Source of the DNA: Oenanthe sinensis
Taxonomy: Eukaryota; Streptophyta; Magnoliopsida; Apiales; Apiaceae
NCBI GenBank assembly: GCA_028671895.1
Contig: JAPMAC010000207.1
Coordinates: 9,486,001-9,550,000, forward strand
Length of the DNA: 64,000 bases
Direction of reading: 5' to 3'
Part shown: positions 40,264-54,100 of the stretch, piece after piece
How the letters are laid out: every line of letters begins with the position of its first letter
Numbering within the stretch: position 1 is the first letter of the stretch
Position numbers and translations under genes: made by a program
Notes under the pieces: generated by a model
The model's database searches: none
Told to the model about the DNA's origin: nothing
What the model saw: the letters and a program-made list of their open reading frames with translations, nothing else

Positions 40264-42667
40264 CTTTACTCGTTCGAACTTGAAAATAACTTGTAACTTC
40301 ATTATTGACTCGTTTGAACATGGAAACGACTTGTAAACTCTTCTAGGACCATTCTTAGCTCTTTTGAACTAGAAAACAAATCGTAACAATTTGAGGCTCA
40401 TTCTTGACCCGTTCAAACTTGGAAACAACTTGTAGCTTCATTGTTGACTCGTTTGAACATGGAAACAACTTGAAAACTCTTGTAGGACCATTCTTAGCTC
40501 TTTTGAACAAGAAAACAATTAGTAACAATTTGAGACTCATTCTTTACTCGTTCGAAGTTGAAAATAACTTGTAACTTCATTATTGACTCATTTGAACATG
40601 GAAACAACATGTAAACTCTTGTAGGACCATTCTTAGCTCTTTTGAACAAGAAAATAAATCGTAACAATTTGAGGCTCATTCTTGACTCGTTCGAACTTGG
40701 AAACAACTTGTAGCTTCATTGTTGACTCGTTTCAACTTGGAAACAACTTGAAAACTCTTGTATGACCATTCTTAGTTCTTTTGAACAAGAAAACAATTAG
40801 TAACAATTTGAGACTCATTCTTTACTCGTTCGAACTTGAAAATAACTTGTAACTTCATTATTGACTCGTTTGAACATGGAAACAACTTGTAAACTCTTCT
40901 AGGACCATTCTTAGCTCTTTTGAACAAGAAAATAAATCGTAACAATTTGAGGCTCATTCTTGACTCGTTCGAACTTCGAAACAACTTGTAGCTTCATTGT
41001 TGACTCGTTTGAACATGGAAAAAACTTGAAAACTCTTGTAGGACCATTCTTATCTCTTTTGATCAAGAAAACAATTAGTAACAATTTGAGACTCATTCTT
41101 AATTCGTTCGAACATGAAAATAACTTGTCCCTTCATTATTGACTCGTTTGAACATGAAAACAAATTGAAAACTCTTCTAGGACCATTCTTAGCTCTTTTG
41201 AACAAGAAAACAAATCGTAACAATTTGAGACTCATTCTTTACTCGTTCGAACTTGAAAATAACTTGTAACTTCATTATTGACTCGTTTGAACATGGAAAC
41301 GACTTGTAAACTCTTCTAGGACCATTCTTAGCTCTTTTGAACTAGAAAACAAATCGTAACAATTTGAGGCTCATTCTTGACCCGTTCAAACTTGGAAACA
41401 ACTTGTAGCTTCATTGTTGACTCGTTTGAACATGGAAACAACTTGAAAACTCTTGTAGGACCATTCTTAGCTCTTTTGAACAAGAAAACAATTAGTAACA
41501 ATTTGAGACTCATTCTTTACTCGTTCGAAGTTGAAAATAACTTGTAACTTCATTATTGACTCATTTGAACATGGAAACAACATGTAAACTCTTGTAGGAC
41601 CATTCTTAGCTCTTTTGAACAAGAAAATAAATCGTAACAATTTGAGGCTCATTCTTGACTCGTTCGAACTTGGAAACAACTTGTAGCTTCATTGTTGACT
41701 CGTTTCAACTTGGAAACAACTTGAAAACTCTTGTATGACCATTCTTAGTTCTTTTGAACAAGAAAACAATTAGTAACAATTTGAGACTCATTCTTTACTC
41801 GTTCGAACTTGAAAATAACTTGTAACTTCATTATTGACTCGTTTGAACATGGAAACAACTTGTAAACTCTTCTAGGACCATTCTTAGCTCTTTTGAACAA
41901 GAAAATAAATCGTAACAATTTGAGGCTCATTCTTGACTCGTTCGAACTTCGAAACAACTTGTAGCTTCATTGTTGACTCGTTTGAACATGGAAAAAACTT
42001 GAAAACTCTTGTAGGACCATTCTTATCTCTTTTGAACAAGAAAATAATTAGTAACAATTTGAGACTCATTCTTAATTCGTTCGAACATGAAAATAACTTG
42101 TCCCTTCATTATTGACTCGTTTGAACATGAAAACAAATTGAAAACTCTTCTAGGACCATTCTTAGCTCTTTTGAACAAGAAAACAAATCGTAACAATTTG
42201 AGACTCATTCCTTACTCATTCGAACTTGAAAATAACTTGTAACTTCATTATTGACTCGTTTGAACATGGAAACGACTTGTAAACTCTTCTAGGACCATTC
42301 TTAGCTCTTTTGAACAAGAAAACAAATCGTAACAATTTGAGGCTCATTCTTGACCCGTTCAAACTTGGAAACAACTTGTAGCTTCATTGTTGACTCGTTT
42401 GAACATGGAAACAACTTGAAAACTCTTGTAGGACCATTCTTAGCTCTTTTGAACAAGAAAACAATTAGTAACAATTTGAGACTCATTCTTTACTCGTTCG
42501 AAGTTCAAAATAACTTGTAACTTCATTATTGACTCATTTGAACATGGAAACATGTAAACTCTTGTAGGACCATTCTTAGCTCTTTTGAACAAGAAAATAA
42601 ATCGTAACAATTTGAGGCTCATTCTTGACTCGTTCGAACTTGGAAACAACTTGTAGCTTCATTGTTG
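39749..42667 (+). repeat. 7-monomer HOR (973 bp), three consecutive steps
   Basis: GAACTTCG/GGAAAAAACTTG monomers fall at 39987, 40960 and 41933 (S3 starts), exactly 973 bp apart. The TTTTGATCAAG variant is at 40086 and 41059, and a TTGAACTAGAAAAC variant near 40368 is repeated near 41341. The third unit lacks both and instead matches the 26.4-kb type, so the run is two near-identical units joined to a related one. Confidence 0.8.
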
Positions 42668-43329
42668 ACTCGTTTGAATTTGGAAACAACTTGAAAACTC
42701 TTGTATGACCATTCTTAGTTCTTTTGAACAAGAAAACAATTAGTAACAATTTGAGACTCATTCTTTACTTGTTCGAACTTGAAAATAACTTGTAACTTCA
42801 TTATTGACTCGTTTGAACATGGAAACAACTTGTAAACTCTTCTAGGACCATTCTTAGCTCTTTTGAACAAAAAAATAAATCGTAACAATTTGAGGCTCAT
42901 TCTTGACTCGTTCGAACTTGGAAACAACTTGTAGCTTCATTGTTGACTCGTTTGAACTTGGAAACAACTTGAAAACTCTTGTATGACCATTCTTAGTTCT
43001 TTTGAACAAGAAAACAATTAGTAACAATTTGAGACTCATTCTTTACTCGTTCGAACTTGAAAATAACTTGTAACTTCATTATTGACTCGTTTGAACATGG
43101 AAACAACTTGTAAACTCTTCTAGGACCATTCTTAGCTCTTTTGAACAAGAAAATAAATCGTAACAATTTGAGGCTCATTCTTGACTCGTTCGAACTTGGA
43201 AACAACTTGTAGCTTCATTGTTGACTCGTTTCAACTTGGAAACAACTTGAAAACTCTTGTATGACAATTCTTAGTTCTTTTGAACAAGAAAACAATTAGT
43301 AACAATTTGAGACTCATTCTTTACTCATT

Positions 43330-46300
43330 CGAACTTGAAAATAACTTGTAACTTCATTATTGACTCGTTTGAACATGGAAACAACTTGTAAACTCTTCTA
43401 GGACCATTCTTAGCTCTTTTGAACAAGAAAATAAATCGTAACAATTTGAGGCTCATTCTTGACTCGTTCGAACTTCGAAACAACTTGTAGCTTCATTGTT
43501 GACTCGTTTGAACATGGAAAAAACTTGAAAACTCTTGTAGGACCATTCTTAGCTCTTTTGAACAAGAAAACAATTAGTAACAATTTGAGACTCATTCTTA
43601 ATTCGTTCGAACATGAAAATAAATTGTCACTTCATTATTGACTCGTTTGAACATGAAAACAAATTGAAAACTCTTCTAGGACCATTCTTAGCTCTTTTGA
43701 ACAAGAAAACAAATCGTAACAATTTGAGACTCATTCCTTACTCATTCGAACTTGAAAATAACTTGTAACTTCATTATTGACTCGTTTGAACATGGAAACG
43801 ACGTGTAAACTCTTCTAGGACCATTCTTATCTCTTTTGAACAAGAAAACAAATCGTAACAATTTGAGGCTCATTCTTGACCCGTTCAAACTTGGAAACAA
43901 CTTGTAGCTTCATTGTTGACTCGTTTGAACATGGAAACAACTTGAAAACTCTTGTAGGACCATTCTTAGCTCTTTTGAACAAGAAAACAATTAGTAACAA
44001 TTTGAGACTCATTCTTTACTCGTTCGAAGTTGAAAATAACTTGTAACTTCATTATTGACTCATTTGAACATGGAAACAACATGTAAACTCTTGTAGGACC
44101 ATTCTTAGCTCTTTTGAACAAGAAAACAATTAGTAACAATTTGAGACTCATTCTTTACTCGTTCGAAGTTGAAAATAACTTGTAACTTCATTATTGACTC
44201 ATTTGAACATGGAAACAACATGTAAACTCTTGTAGGACCATTCTTAGCTCTTTTGAACAAGAAAATAAATCGTAACAATTTGAGGCTCGTTCTTGACTCG
44301 TTCGAACTTGGAAACAACTTGTAGCTTCATTGTTGACTCGTTTCAACTTGGAAACAACTTGAAAACTCTTGTATGACCATTCTTAGTTCTTTTGAACAAG
44401 AAAACAATTAGTAACAATTTGAGACTCATTCTTTACTCGTTCGAACTTGAAAATAACTTGTAACTTCATTATTGACTCGTTTGAACATGGAAACAACTTG
44501 TAAACTCTTCTAGGACCATTCTTAGCTCTTTTGAACAAGAAAATAAATCGTAACAATTTGAGGCTCATTCTTGACTCGTTCGAACTTCGAAACAACTTGT
44601 AGCTTCATTGTTGACTCGTTTGAACATGGAAAAAACTTGAAAACTCTTGTAGGACCATTCTTATCTCTTTTGAACAAGAAAACAATTAGTAACAATTTGA
44701 GACTCATTCTTAATTCGTTCGAACATGAAAATAACTTGTCCCTTCATTATTGACTCGTTTGAACATGAAAACAAATTGAAAACTCTTCTAGGACCATTCT
44801 TAGCTCTTTTGAACAAGAAAACAAATCGTAACAATTTGAGACTCATTCCTTACTCATTCGAACTTGAAAATAACTTGTAACTTCATTATTGACAAGTTTG
44901 AACATGGAAACGACTTGTAAACTCTTCTAGGACCATTCTTAGCTCTTTTGAACAAGAAAACAAATCGTAACAATTTGAGGCTCATTCTTGACCCGTTCAA
45001 ACTTGGAAACAATTTGTAGCTTCATTGTTGACTCGTTTGAACATGGAAACAACTTGAAAACTCTTGTAGGACCATTCTTAGCTCTTTTGAACAAGAAAAC
45101 AATTAGTAACAATTTGAGACTCATTCTTTACTCGTTCGAAGTTGAAAATAACTTGTAACTTCATTATTGACTCATTTGAACATGGAAACAACATGTAAAC
45201 TCTTGTAGGACCATTCTTAGCTCTTTTGAACAAGAAAATAAATCGTAACAATTTGAGGCTCATTCTTGACTCGTTCGAACTTGGAAACAACTTGTAGCTT
45301 CATTGTTGACTCGTTTGAATTTGGAAACAACTTGAAAACTCTTGTATGACCATTCTTAGTTCTTTTGAACAAGAAAACAATTAGTAACAATTTGAGACTC
45401 ATTCTTTACTTGTTCGAACTTGAAAATAACTTGTAACTTCATTATTGACTCGTTTGAACATGGAAACAACTTGTAAACTCTTCTAGGACCATTCTTAGCT
45501 CTTTTGAACAAAAAAATAAATCGTAACAATTTGAGGCTCATTCTTGACTCGTTCGAACTTGGAAACAACTTGTAGCTTCATTGTTGACTCGTTTGAACTT
45601 GGAAACAACTTGAAAACTCTTGTATGACCATTCTTAGTTCTTTTGAACAAGAAAACAATTAGTAACAATTTGAGACTCATTCTTTACTCGTTCGAACTTG
45701 AAAATAACTTGTAACTTCATTATTGACTCGTTTGAACATGGAAACAACTTGTAAACTCTTCTAGGACCATTCTTAGCTCTTTTGAACAAGAAAATAAATC
45801 GTAACAATTTGAGGCTCCTTCTTGACTCGTTCGAACTTGGAAACAACTTGTAGCTTCATTGTTGACTCGTTTCAACTTGGAAACAACTTGAAAACTCTTG
45901 TATGACCATTCTTAGTTCTTTTGAACAAGAAAACAATTAGTAACAATTTGAGACTCATTCTTTACTCGTTCGAACTTGAAAATAACTTGTAACTTCATTA
46001 TTGACTCGTTTGAACATGGAAACAACTTGTAAACTCTTCTAGGACCATTCTTAGCTCTTTTGAACAAGAAAATAAATCGTAACAATTTGAGGCTCATTCT
46101 TGACTCGTTCGAACTTCGAAACAACTTGTAGCTTCATTGTTGACTCGTTTGAACATGGAAAAAACTTGAAAACTCTTGTAGGACCATTCTTAGCTCTTTT
46201 GAACAAGAAAACAATTAGTAACAATTTGAGACTCATTCTTAATTCGTTCGAACATGAAAATAACTTGTCACTTCATTATTGACTCGTTTGAACATGAAAA

Positions 46301-48378
46301 CAAATTGAAAACTCTTCTAGGACCATTCTTAGCTCTTTTGAACAAGAAAACAAATCGTAACAATTTGAGACTCATTCCTTACTCATTCGAACTTGAAAAT
46401 AACTTGTAACTTCATTATTGACTCGTTTGAACATGGTAACGACTTGTAAACTCTTCTAGGACCATTCTTAGCTCTTTTGAACAAGAAAACAAATCGTAAC
46501 AATTTGAGGCTCATTCTTGACCCGTTCAAACTTGGAAACAACTTGTAGCTTCATTGTTGACTCGTTTGAACATGGAAACAACTTGAAAACTCTTGTAGGA
46601 CCATTCTTAGCTCTTTTGAACAAGAAAACAATTAGTAACAATTTGAGACTCATTCTTTACTCGTTCGAAGTTGAAAATAACTTGTAACTTCATTATTGAC
46701 TCATTTGAACATGGAAACAACATGTAAACTCTTGTAGGACCATTCTTAGCTCTTTTGAACAAGAAAATAAATCGTAACAATTTGAGGCTCATTCTTGACT
46801 CGTTAGAACTTGGAAACAACTTGTAGCTTCATTGTTGACTCGTTTGAACTTGGAAACAACTTGAAAACTCTTGTATGACCATTCTTAGTTCTTTTGAACA
46901 AGAAAACAATTAGTAACAATTTGAGACTCATTCTTTACTCGTTCGAACATGAAAATAACTTGTCACTTTATTATTGACTCGTTTGAACATGGAAACAACT
47001 TGTAAACTCTTCTAGGACCATTCTTAGCTCTTTTGAACAAGAAAACAAATCGTAACAATTTGAGGCTTATTCTTGACTCGTTCGAATTTGGAAACAACTT
47101 GTAGCTTCATTGTTGACTCGTTTGAACATGGTAACGACTTGAAAACTCTTGTAGGACCATTTTTAGCTCTTTTGGACAAGAAAACAATTAGTAACAATTT
47201 GAGACTCATTCTTTACTCGTTCGAACTTGAAAATAACTTGTAACTTCATTATTGACTCGTTTGAACATGGAAACAACTTGTAAACTCTTCTAGGACCATT
47301 CTTAGCTCTTTTGAACAAGGAAATAAATCGTAACAATTTGAGGCTCATTCTTGACTCGTTCGAACTTCGAAACAACTTGTAGCTTCATTGTTGACTCGTT
47401 TGAACATGGAAAAAACTTGAAAACTCTTGTAGGACCATTCTTAGGTCTTTTGAACAAGAAAACAATTAGTAACAATTTGAGACTCATTCTTAATTCGTTC
47501 GAACATGAAAATAACTTGTCACTTCATTATTGACTCGTTTGAACATGAAAACAAATTGAAAACTCTTCTAGGACCATTCTTAGCTCTTTTGAACAAGAAA
47601 ACAAATCGTAACAATTTGAGACTCATTCTTTACTCATTCGAACTTGAAAATAACTTGTAACTTCATTATTGACTCGTTTGAACATGGAAACGACTTGTAA
47701 ACTCTTCTAGGACCATTCTTAGCTCTTTTGAACAAGAAAACAAATCGTACCAATTTGAGGCTCATTCTTGACCCGTTCAAACTTGGAAACAACTTGTAGC
47801 TTCATTGTTGACTCGTTTGAACATGGAAACAACTTGAAAACTCTTGTAGGACCATTCTTAGCTCTTTTGAACAAGAAAACAATTAGTAACAATTTGAGAC
47901 TCATTCTTTACTCGTTCGAAGTTGAAAATAACTTGTAACTTCATTATTGACTCATTTGAACATGGAAACAACATGTAAACTCTTGTAGGACCATTCTTAG
48001 CTCTTTTGAACAAGAAAATAAATCGTAACAATTTGAGGCTCATTCTTGACTCGTTCGAACTTGGAAACAACTTGTAGCTTCATTGTTGACTCGTTTGAAC
48101 TTGGAAACAACTTGAAAACTCTTGTATGACCATTCTTAGTTCTTTTGAACAAGAAAACAATTAGTAACAATTTGAGACTCATTCTTTACTCGTTCGAACA
48201 TGAAAATAACTTGTCACTTCATTATTGACTCGTTTGAACATGGAAACAACTTGTAAACTCTTCTAGGACCATTCTTAGCTCTTTTGAACAAGAAAACAAA
48301 TCGTAACAATTTGAGGCTTATTCTTGACTCGTTCGAATTTGGAAACAACTTGTAGCTTCATTGTTGACTCGTTTGAAC
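43330..48378 (+). repeat. 37-monomer block (5143-bp period), copy one
   Basis: This block of about 5.05 kb holds intervals of 8, 11, 9 and 9 monomers (1112, 1529, 1251, 1251 bp) between GGAAAAAACTTG monomers. Diagnostic rare bases are ACGACGTGTAAAC (43803), TTGACAAGTTTG (44892), TCGTTAGAACTTGG (46803), CACTTTATTATTG (46967), AACAAGGAAATAAATC (47317), TTAGGTCTTTTG (47442) and CGTACCAATTTG (47747). Every one recurs 5143 bp later, and again 12507 bp later. Confidence 0.9.
43960..44260 (+). repeat. Single-monomer tandem duplication (A next to A)
   Basis: Bases 43983-44121 are repeated immediately at 44122-44260 with a 139-bp shift. Both copies are type A with GAAGTTGAAAATAAC and TTGACTCATTTG, so the usual A-B alternation is broken. 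The extra monomer turns a 7-monomer interval (973 bp, as at 39987-40960) into an 8-monomer interval (1112 bp, 43459-44571). The same duplication is present near 49126-49403 and 56490-56767, so it predates the block duplications. Confidence 0.9.
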
Positions 48379-48471
48379 ATGGTAACGACTTGAAAACTCT
48401 TGTAGGACCATTTTTAGCTCTTTTGGAGAAGAAAATAATTAGTAACAATTTGAGACTCATTCTTTACTCGT

Positions 48472-51400
48472 TCGAACTTGAAAATAACTTGTAACTTCAT
48501 TATTGACTCGTTTGAACATGGAAACAACTTGTAAACTCTTCTAGGACCATTCTTAGCTCTTTTGAACAAGAAAATAAATCGTAACAATTTGAGGCTCATT
48601 CTTGACTCGTTCGAACTTCGAAACAACTTGTAGCTTCATTGTTGACTCGTTTGAACATGGAAAAAACTTGAAAACTCTTGTAGGACCATTCTTAGCTCTT
48701 TTGAACAAGAAAACAATTAGTAACAATTTGAGACTCATTCTTAATTCGTTCGAACATGAAAATAAATTGTCACTTCATTATTGACTCGTTTGAACATGAA
48801 AACAAATTGAAAACTCTTCTAGGACCATTCTTAGCTCTTTTGAACAAGAAAACAAATCGTAACAATTTGAGACTCATTCCTTACTCATTCGAACTTGAAA
48901 ATAACTTGTAACTTCATTATTGACTCGTTTGAACATGGAAACGACGTGTAAACTCTTCTAGGACCATTCTTATCTCTTTTGAACAAGAAAACAAATCGTA
49001 ACAATTTGAGGCTCATTCTTGACCCGTTCAAACTTGGAAACAACTTGTAGCTTCATTGTTGACTCGTTTGAACATGGAAACAACTTGAAAACTCTTGTAG
49101 GACCATTCTTAGCTCTTTTGAACAAGAAAACAATTAGTAACAATTTGAGACTCATTCTTTACTCGTTCGAAGTTGAAAATAACTTGTAACTTCATTATTG
49201 ACTCATTTGAACATGGAAACAACATGTAAACTCTTGTAGGACCATTCTTAGCTCTTTTGAACAAGAAAACAATTAGTAACAATTTGAGACTCATTCTTTA
49301 CTCGTTCGAAGTTGAAAATAACTTGTAACTTCATTATTGACTCATTTGAACATGGAAACAACATGTAAACTCTTGTAGGACCATTCTTAGCTCTTTTGAA
49401 CAAGAAAATAAATCGTAACAATTTGAGGCTCGTTCTTGACTCGTTCGAACTTGGAAACAACTTGTAGCTTCATTGTTGACTCGTTTCAACTTGGAAACAA
49501 CTTGAAAACTCTTGTATGACCATTCTTAGTTCTTTTGAACAAGAAAACAATTAGTAACAATTTGAGACTCATTCTTTACTCGTTCGAACTTGAAAATAAC
49601 TTGTAACTTCATTATTGACTCGTTTGAACATGGAAACAACTTGTAAACTCTTCTAGGACCATTCTTAGCTCTTTTGAACAAGAAAATAAATCGTAACAAT
49701 TTGAGGCTCATTCTTGACTCGTTCGAACTTCGAAACAACTTGTAGCTTCATTGTTGACTCGTTTGAACATGGAAAAAACTTGAAAACTCTTGTAGGACCA
49801 TTCTTATCTCTTTTGAACAAGAAAACAATTAGTAACAATTTGAGACTCATTCTTAATTCGTTCGAACATGAAAATAACTTGTCCCTTCATTATTGACTCG
49901 TTTGAACATGAAAACAAATTGAAAACTCTTCTAGGACCATTCTTAGCTCTTTTGAACAAGAAAACAAATCGTAACAATTTGAGACTCATTCCTTACTCAT
50001 TCGAACTTGAAAATAACTTGTAACTTCATTATTGACAAGTTTGAACATGGAAACGACTTGTAAACTCTTCTAGGACCATTCTTAGCTCTTTTGAACAAGA
50101 AAACAAATCGTAACAATTTGAGGCTCATTCTTGACCCGTTCAAACTTGGAAACAATTTGTAGCTTCATTGTTGACTCGTTTGAACATGGAAACAACTTGA
50201 AAACTCTTGTAGGACCATTCTTAGCTCTTTTGAACAAGAAAACAATTAGTAACAATTTGAGACTCATTCTTTACTCGTTCGAAGTTGAAAATAACTTGTA
50301 ACTTCATTATTGACTCATTTGAACATGGAAACAACATGTAAACTCTTGTAGGACCATTCTTAGCTCTTTTGAACAAGAAAATAAATCGTAACAATTTGAG
50401 GCTCATTCTTGACTCGTTCGAACTTGGAAACAACTTGTAGCTTCATTGTTGACTCGTTTGAATTTGGAAACAACTTGAAAACTCTTGTATGACCATTCTT
50501 AGTTCTTTTGAACAAGAAAACAATTAGTAACAATTTGAGACTCATTCTTTACTTGTTCGAACTTGAAAATAACTTGTAACTTCATTATTGACTCGTTTGA
50601 ACATGGAAACAACTTGTAAACTCTTCTAGGACCATTCTTAGCTCTTTTGAACAAAAAAATAAATCGTAACAATTTGAGGCTCATTCTTGACTCGTTCGAA
50701 CTTGGAAACAACTTGTAGCTTCATTGTTGACTCGTTTGAACTTGGAAACAACTTGAAAACTCTTGTATGACCATTCTTAGTTCTTTTGAACAAGAAAACA
50801 ATTAGTAACAATTTGAGACTCATTCTTTACTCGTTCGAACTTGAAAATAACTTGTAACTTCATTATTGACTCGTTTGAACATGGAAACAACTTGTAAACT
50901 CTTCTAGGACCATTCTTAGCTCTTTTGAACAAGAAAATAAATCGTAACAATTTGAGGCTCCTTCTTGACTCGTTCGAACTTGGAAACAACTTGTAGCTTC
51001 ATTGTTGACTCGTTTCAACTTGGAAACAACTTGAAAACTCTTGTATGACCATTCTTAGTTCTTTTGAACAAGAAAACAATTAGTAACAATTTGAGACTCA
51101 TTCTTTACTCGTTCGAACTTGAAAATAACTTGTAACTTCATTATTGACTCGTTTGAACATGGAAACAACTTGTAAACTCTTCTAGGACCATTCTTAGCTC
51201 TTTTGAACAAGAAAATAAATCGTAACAATTTGAGGCTCATTCTTGACTCGTTCGAACTTCGAAACAACTTGTAGCTTCATTGTTGACTCGTTTGAACATG
51301 GAAAAAACTTGAAAACTCTTGTAGGACCATTCTTAGCTCTTTTGAACAAGAAAACAATTAGTAACAATTTGAGACTCATTCTTAATTCGTTCGAACATGA

Positions 51401-53521
51401 AAATAACTTGTCACTTCATTATTGACTCGTTTGAACATGAAAACAAATTGAAAACTCTTCTAGGACCATTCTTAGCTCTTTTGAACAAGAAAACAAATCG
51501 TAACAATTTGAGACTCATTCCTTACTCATTCGAACTTGAAAATAACTTGTAACTTCATTATTGACTCGTTTGAACATGGTAACGACTTGTAAACTCTTCT
51601 AGGACCATTCTTAGCTCTTTTGAACAAGAAAACAAATCGTAACAATTTGAGGCTCATTCTTGACCCGTTCAAACTTGGAAACAACTTGTAGCTTCATTGT
51701 TGACTCGTTTGAACATGGAAACAACTTGAAAACTCTTGTAGGACCATTCTTAGCTCTTTTGAACAAGAAAACAATTAGTAACAATTTGAGACTCATTCTT
51801 TACTCGTTCGAAGTTGAAAATAACTTGTAACTTCATTATTGACTCATTTGAACATGGAAACAACATGTAAACTCTTGTAGGACCATTCTTAGCTCTTTTG
51901 AACAAGAAAATAAATCGTAACAATTTGAGGCTCATTCTTGACTCGTTAGAACTTGGAAACAACTTGTAGCTTCATTGTTGACTCGTTTGAACTTGGAAAC
52001 AACTTGAAAACTCTTGTATGACCATTCTTAGTTCTTTTGAACAAGAAAACAATTAGTAACAATTTGAGACTCATTCTTTACTCGTTCGAACATGAAAATA
52101 ACTTGTCACTTTATTATTGACTCGTTTGAACATGGAAACAACTTGTAAACTCTTCTAGGACCATTCTTAGCTCTTTTGAACAAGAAAACAAATCGTAACA
52201 ATTTGAGGCTTATTCTTGACTCGTTCGAATTTGGAAACAACTTGTAGCTTCATTGTTGACTCGTTTGAACATGGTAACGACTTGAAAACTCTTGTAGGAC
52301 CATTTTTAGCTCTTTTGGACAAGAAAACAATTAGTAACAATTTGAGACTCATTCTTTACTCGTTCGAACTTGAAAATAACTTGTAACTTCATTATTGACT
52401 CGTTTGAACATGGAAACAACTTGTAAACTCTTCTAGGACCATTCTTAGCTCTTTTGAACAAGGAAATAAATCGTAACAATTTGAGGCTCATTCTTGACTC
52501 GTTCGAACTTCGAAACAACTTGTAGCTTCATTGTTGACTCGTTTGAACATGGAAAAAACTTGAAAACTCTTGTAGGACCATTCTTAGGTCTTTTGAACAA
52601 GAAAACAATTAGTAACAATTTGAGACTCATTCTTAATTCGTTCGAACATGAAAATAACTTGTCACTTCATTATTGACTCGTTTGAACATGAAAACAAATT
52701 GAAAACTCTTCTACGACCATTCTTAGCTCTTTTGAACAAGAAAACAAATCGTAACAATTTGAGACTCATTCTTTACTCATTCGAACTTGAAAATAACTTG
52801 TAACTTCATTATTGACTCGTTTGAACATGGAAACGACTTGTAAACTCTTCTAGGACCATTCTTAGCTCTTTTGAACAAGAAAACAAATCGTACCAATTTG
52901 AGGCTCATTCTTGACCCGTTCAAACTTGGAAACAACTTGTAGCTTCATTGTTGACTCGTTTGAACATGGAAACAACTTGAAAACTCTTGTAGGACCATTC
53001 TTAGCTCTTTTGAACAAGAAAACAATTAGTAACAATTTGAGACTCATTCTTTACTCGTTCGAAGTTGAAAATAACTTGTAACTTCATTATTGACTCATTT
53101 GAACATGGAAACAACATGTAAACTCTTGTAGGACCATTCTTAGCTCTTTTGAACAAGAAAATAAATCGTAACAATTTGAGGCTCATTCTTGACTCGTTCG
53201 AACTTGGAAACAACTTGTAGCTTCATTGTTGACTCGTTTGAACTTGGAAACAACTTGAAAACTCTTGTATGACCATTCTTAGTTCTTTTGAACAAGAAAA
53301 CAATTAGTAACAATTTGAGACTCATTCTTTACTCGTTCGAACATGAAAATAACTTGTCACTTCATTATTGACTCGTTTGAACATGGAAACAACTTGTAAA
53401 CTCTTCTAGGACCATTCTTAGCTCTTTTGAACAAGAAAACAAATCGTAACAATTTGAGGCTTATTCTTGACTCGTTCGAATTTGGAAACAACTTGTAGCT
53501 TCATTGTTGACTCGTTTGAAC
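48472..53521 (+). repeat. 37-monomer block (5143-bp period), copy two
   Basis: This is the tandem copy of 43330-48378 at a 5143-bp offset, with all the rare markers of copy one in order: ACGACGTGTAAAC near 48946, TTGACAAGTTTG near 50035, TCGTTAGAACTTGG near 51946, CACTTTATTATTG near 52110, AACAAGGAAATAAATC near 52460 and CGTACCAATTTG near 52890. One private change is visible, TTCTACGACC near 52710 in place of TTCTAGGACC. The match ends near 53521, where GAACATGGTAACG is replaced by GAACTTGGAAAC. Confidence 0.9.
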
Positions 53522-54100
53522 TTGGAAACAACTTGAAAACTCTTGTATGACCATTCTTAGCTCTTTTGAACAAGAAAACAATTAGTAACAATTTGAGACT
53601 CATTCTTAATTCGTTCGAACATGAAAATAACTTGTAACTTCATTATTGACTTGTTTGAACGTGGAAACAAATTGAAAACTCTTCTAGGACCATTCTTAGC
53701 TCTTTTGAACAAGAAAACAAATCGTAACAATTTGAGACTCATTCTTTACTCGTTCGAACTTGAAAATAACTTGTAACTTCATTATTGACTCGTTTGAACA
53801 TGGAAACGACTTGTAAACTCTTCTAGGACCATTCTTAGCTCTTTTGAACAAGAAAACAAATCGTAACAATTTGAGGCTCATTCTTGACCCGTTCAAACTT
53901 GGAAACAACTTGTAGCTTCATTGTTGACTCGTTTGAACATGGAAACAACTTGAAAACTCTTGTAGGACCATTCTTAGTTCTTTTGAACAAGAAAACAATT
54001 AGTAACAATTTGAGACTCATTCTTTACTCGTTCGAAGTTGAAAATAACTTGTAACTTCATTATTGACTCGTTTGAACATGGAAACAACTTGTAAACTCTT
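53522..54100 (+). repeat. Junction segment between two large duplicated blocks
   Basis: About four monomers lie between the end of the second 37-monomer block and the start of the 7-kb copy. They resemble 61163-61700 at an offset of 7642 bp, sharing TTGACTTGTTTGAACGTGG (53649 and 61291). This junction has its own mosaic bases, such as ATAACTTGTAAC where the 61.3-kb copy has ATAACTTGTCAC. Both breakpoints fall inside satellite sequence with no foreign bases at the joins. Confidence 0.7.
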
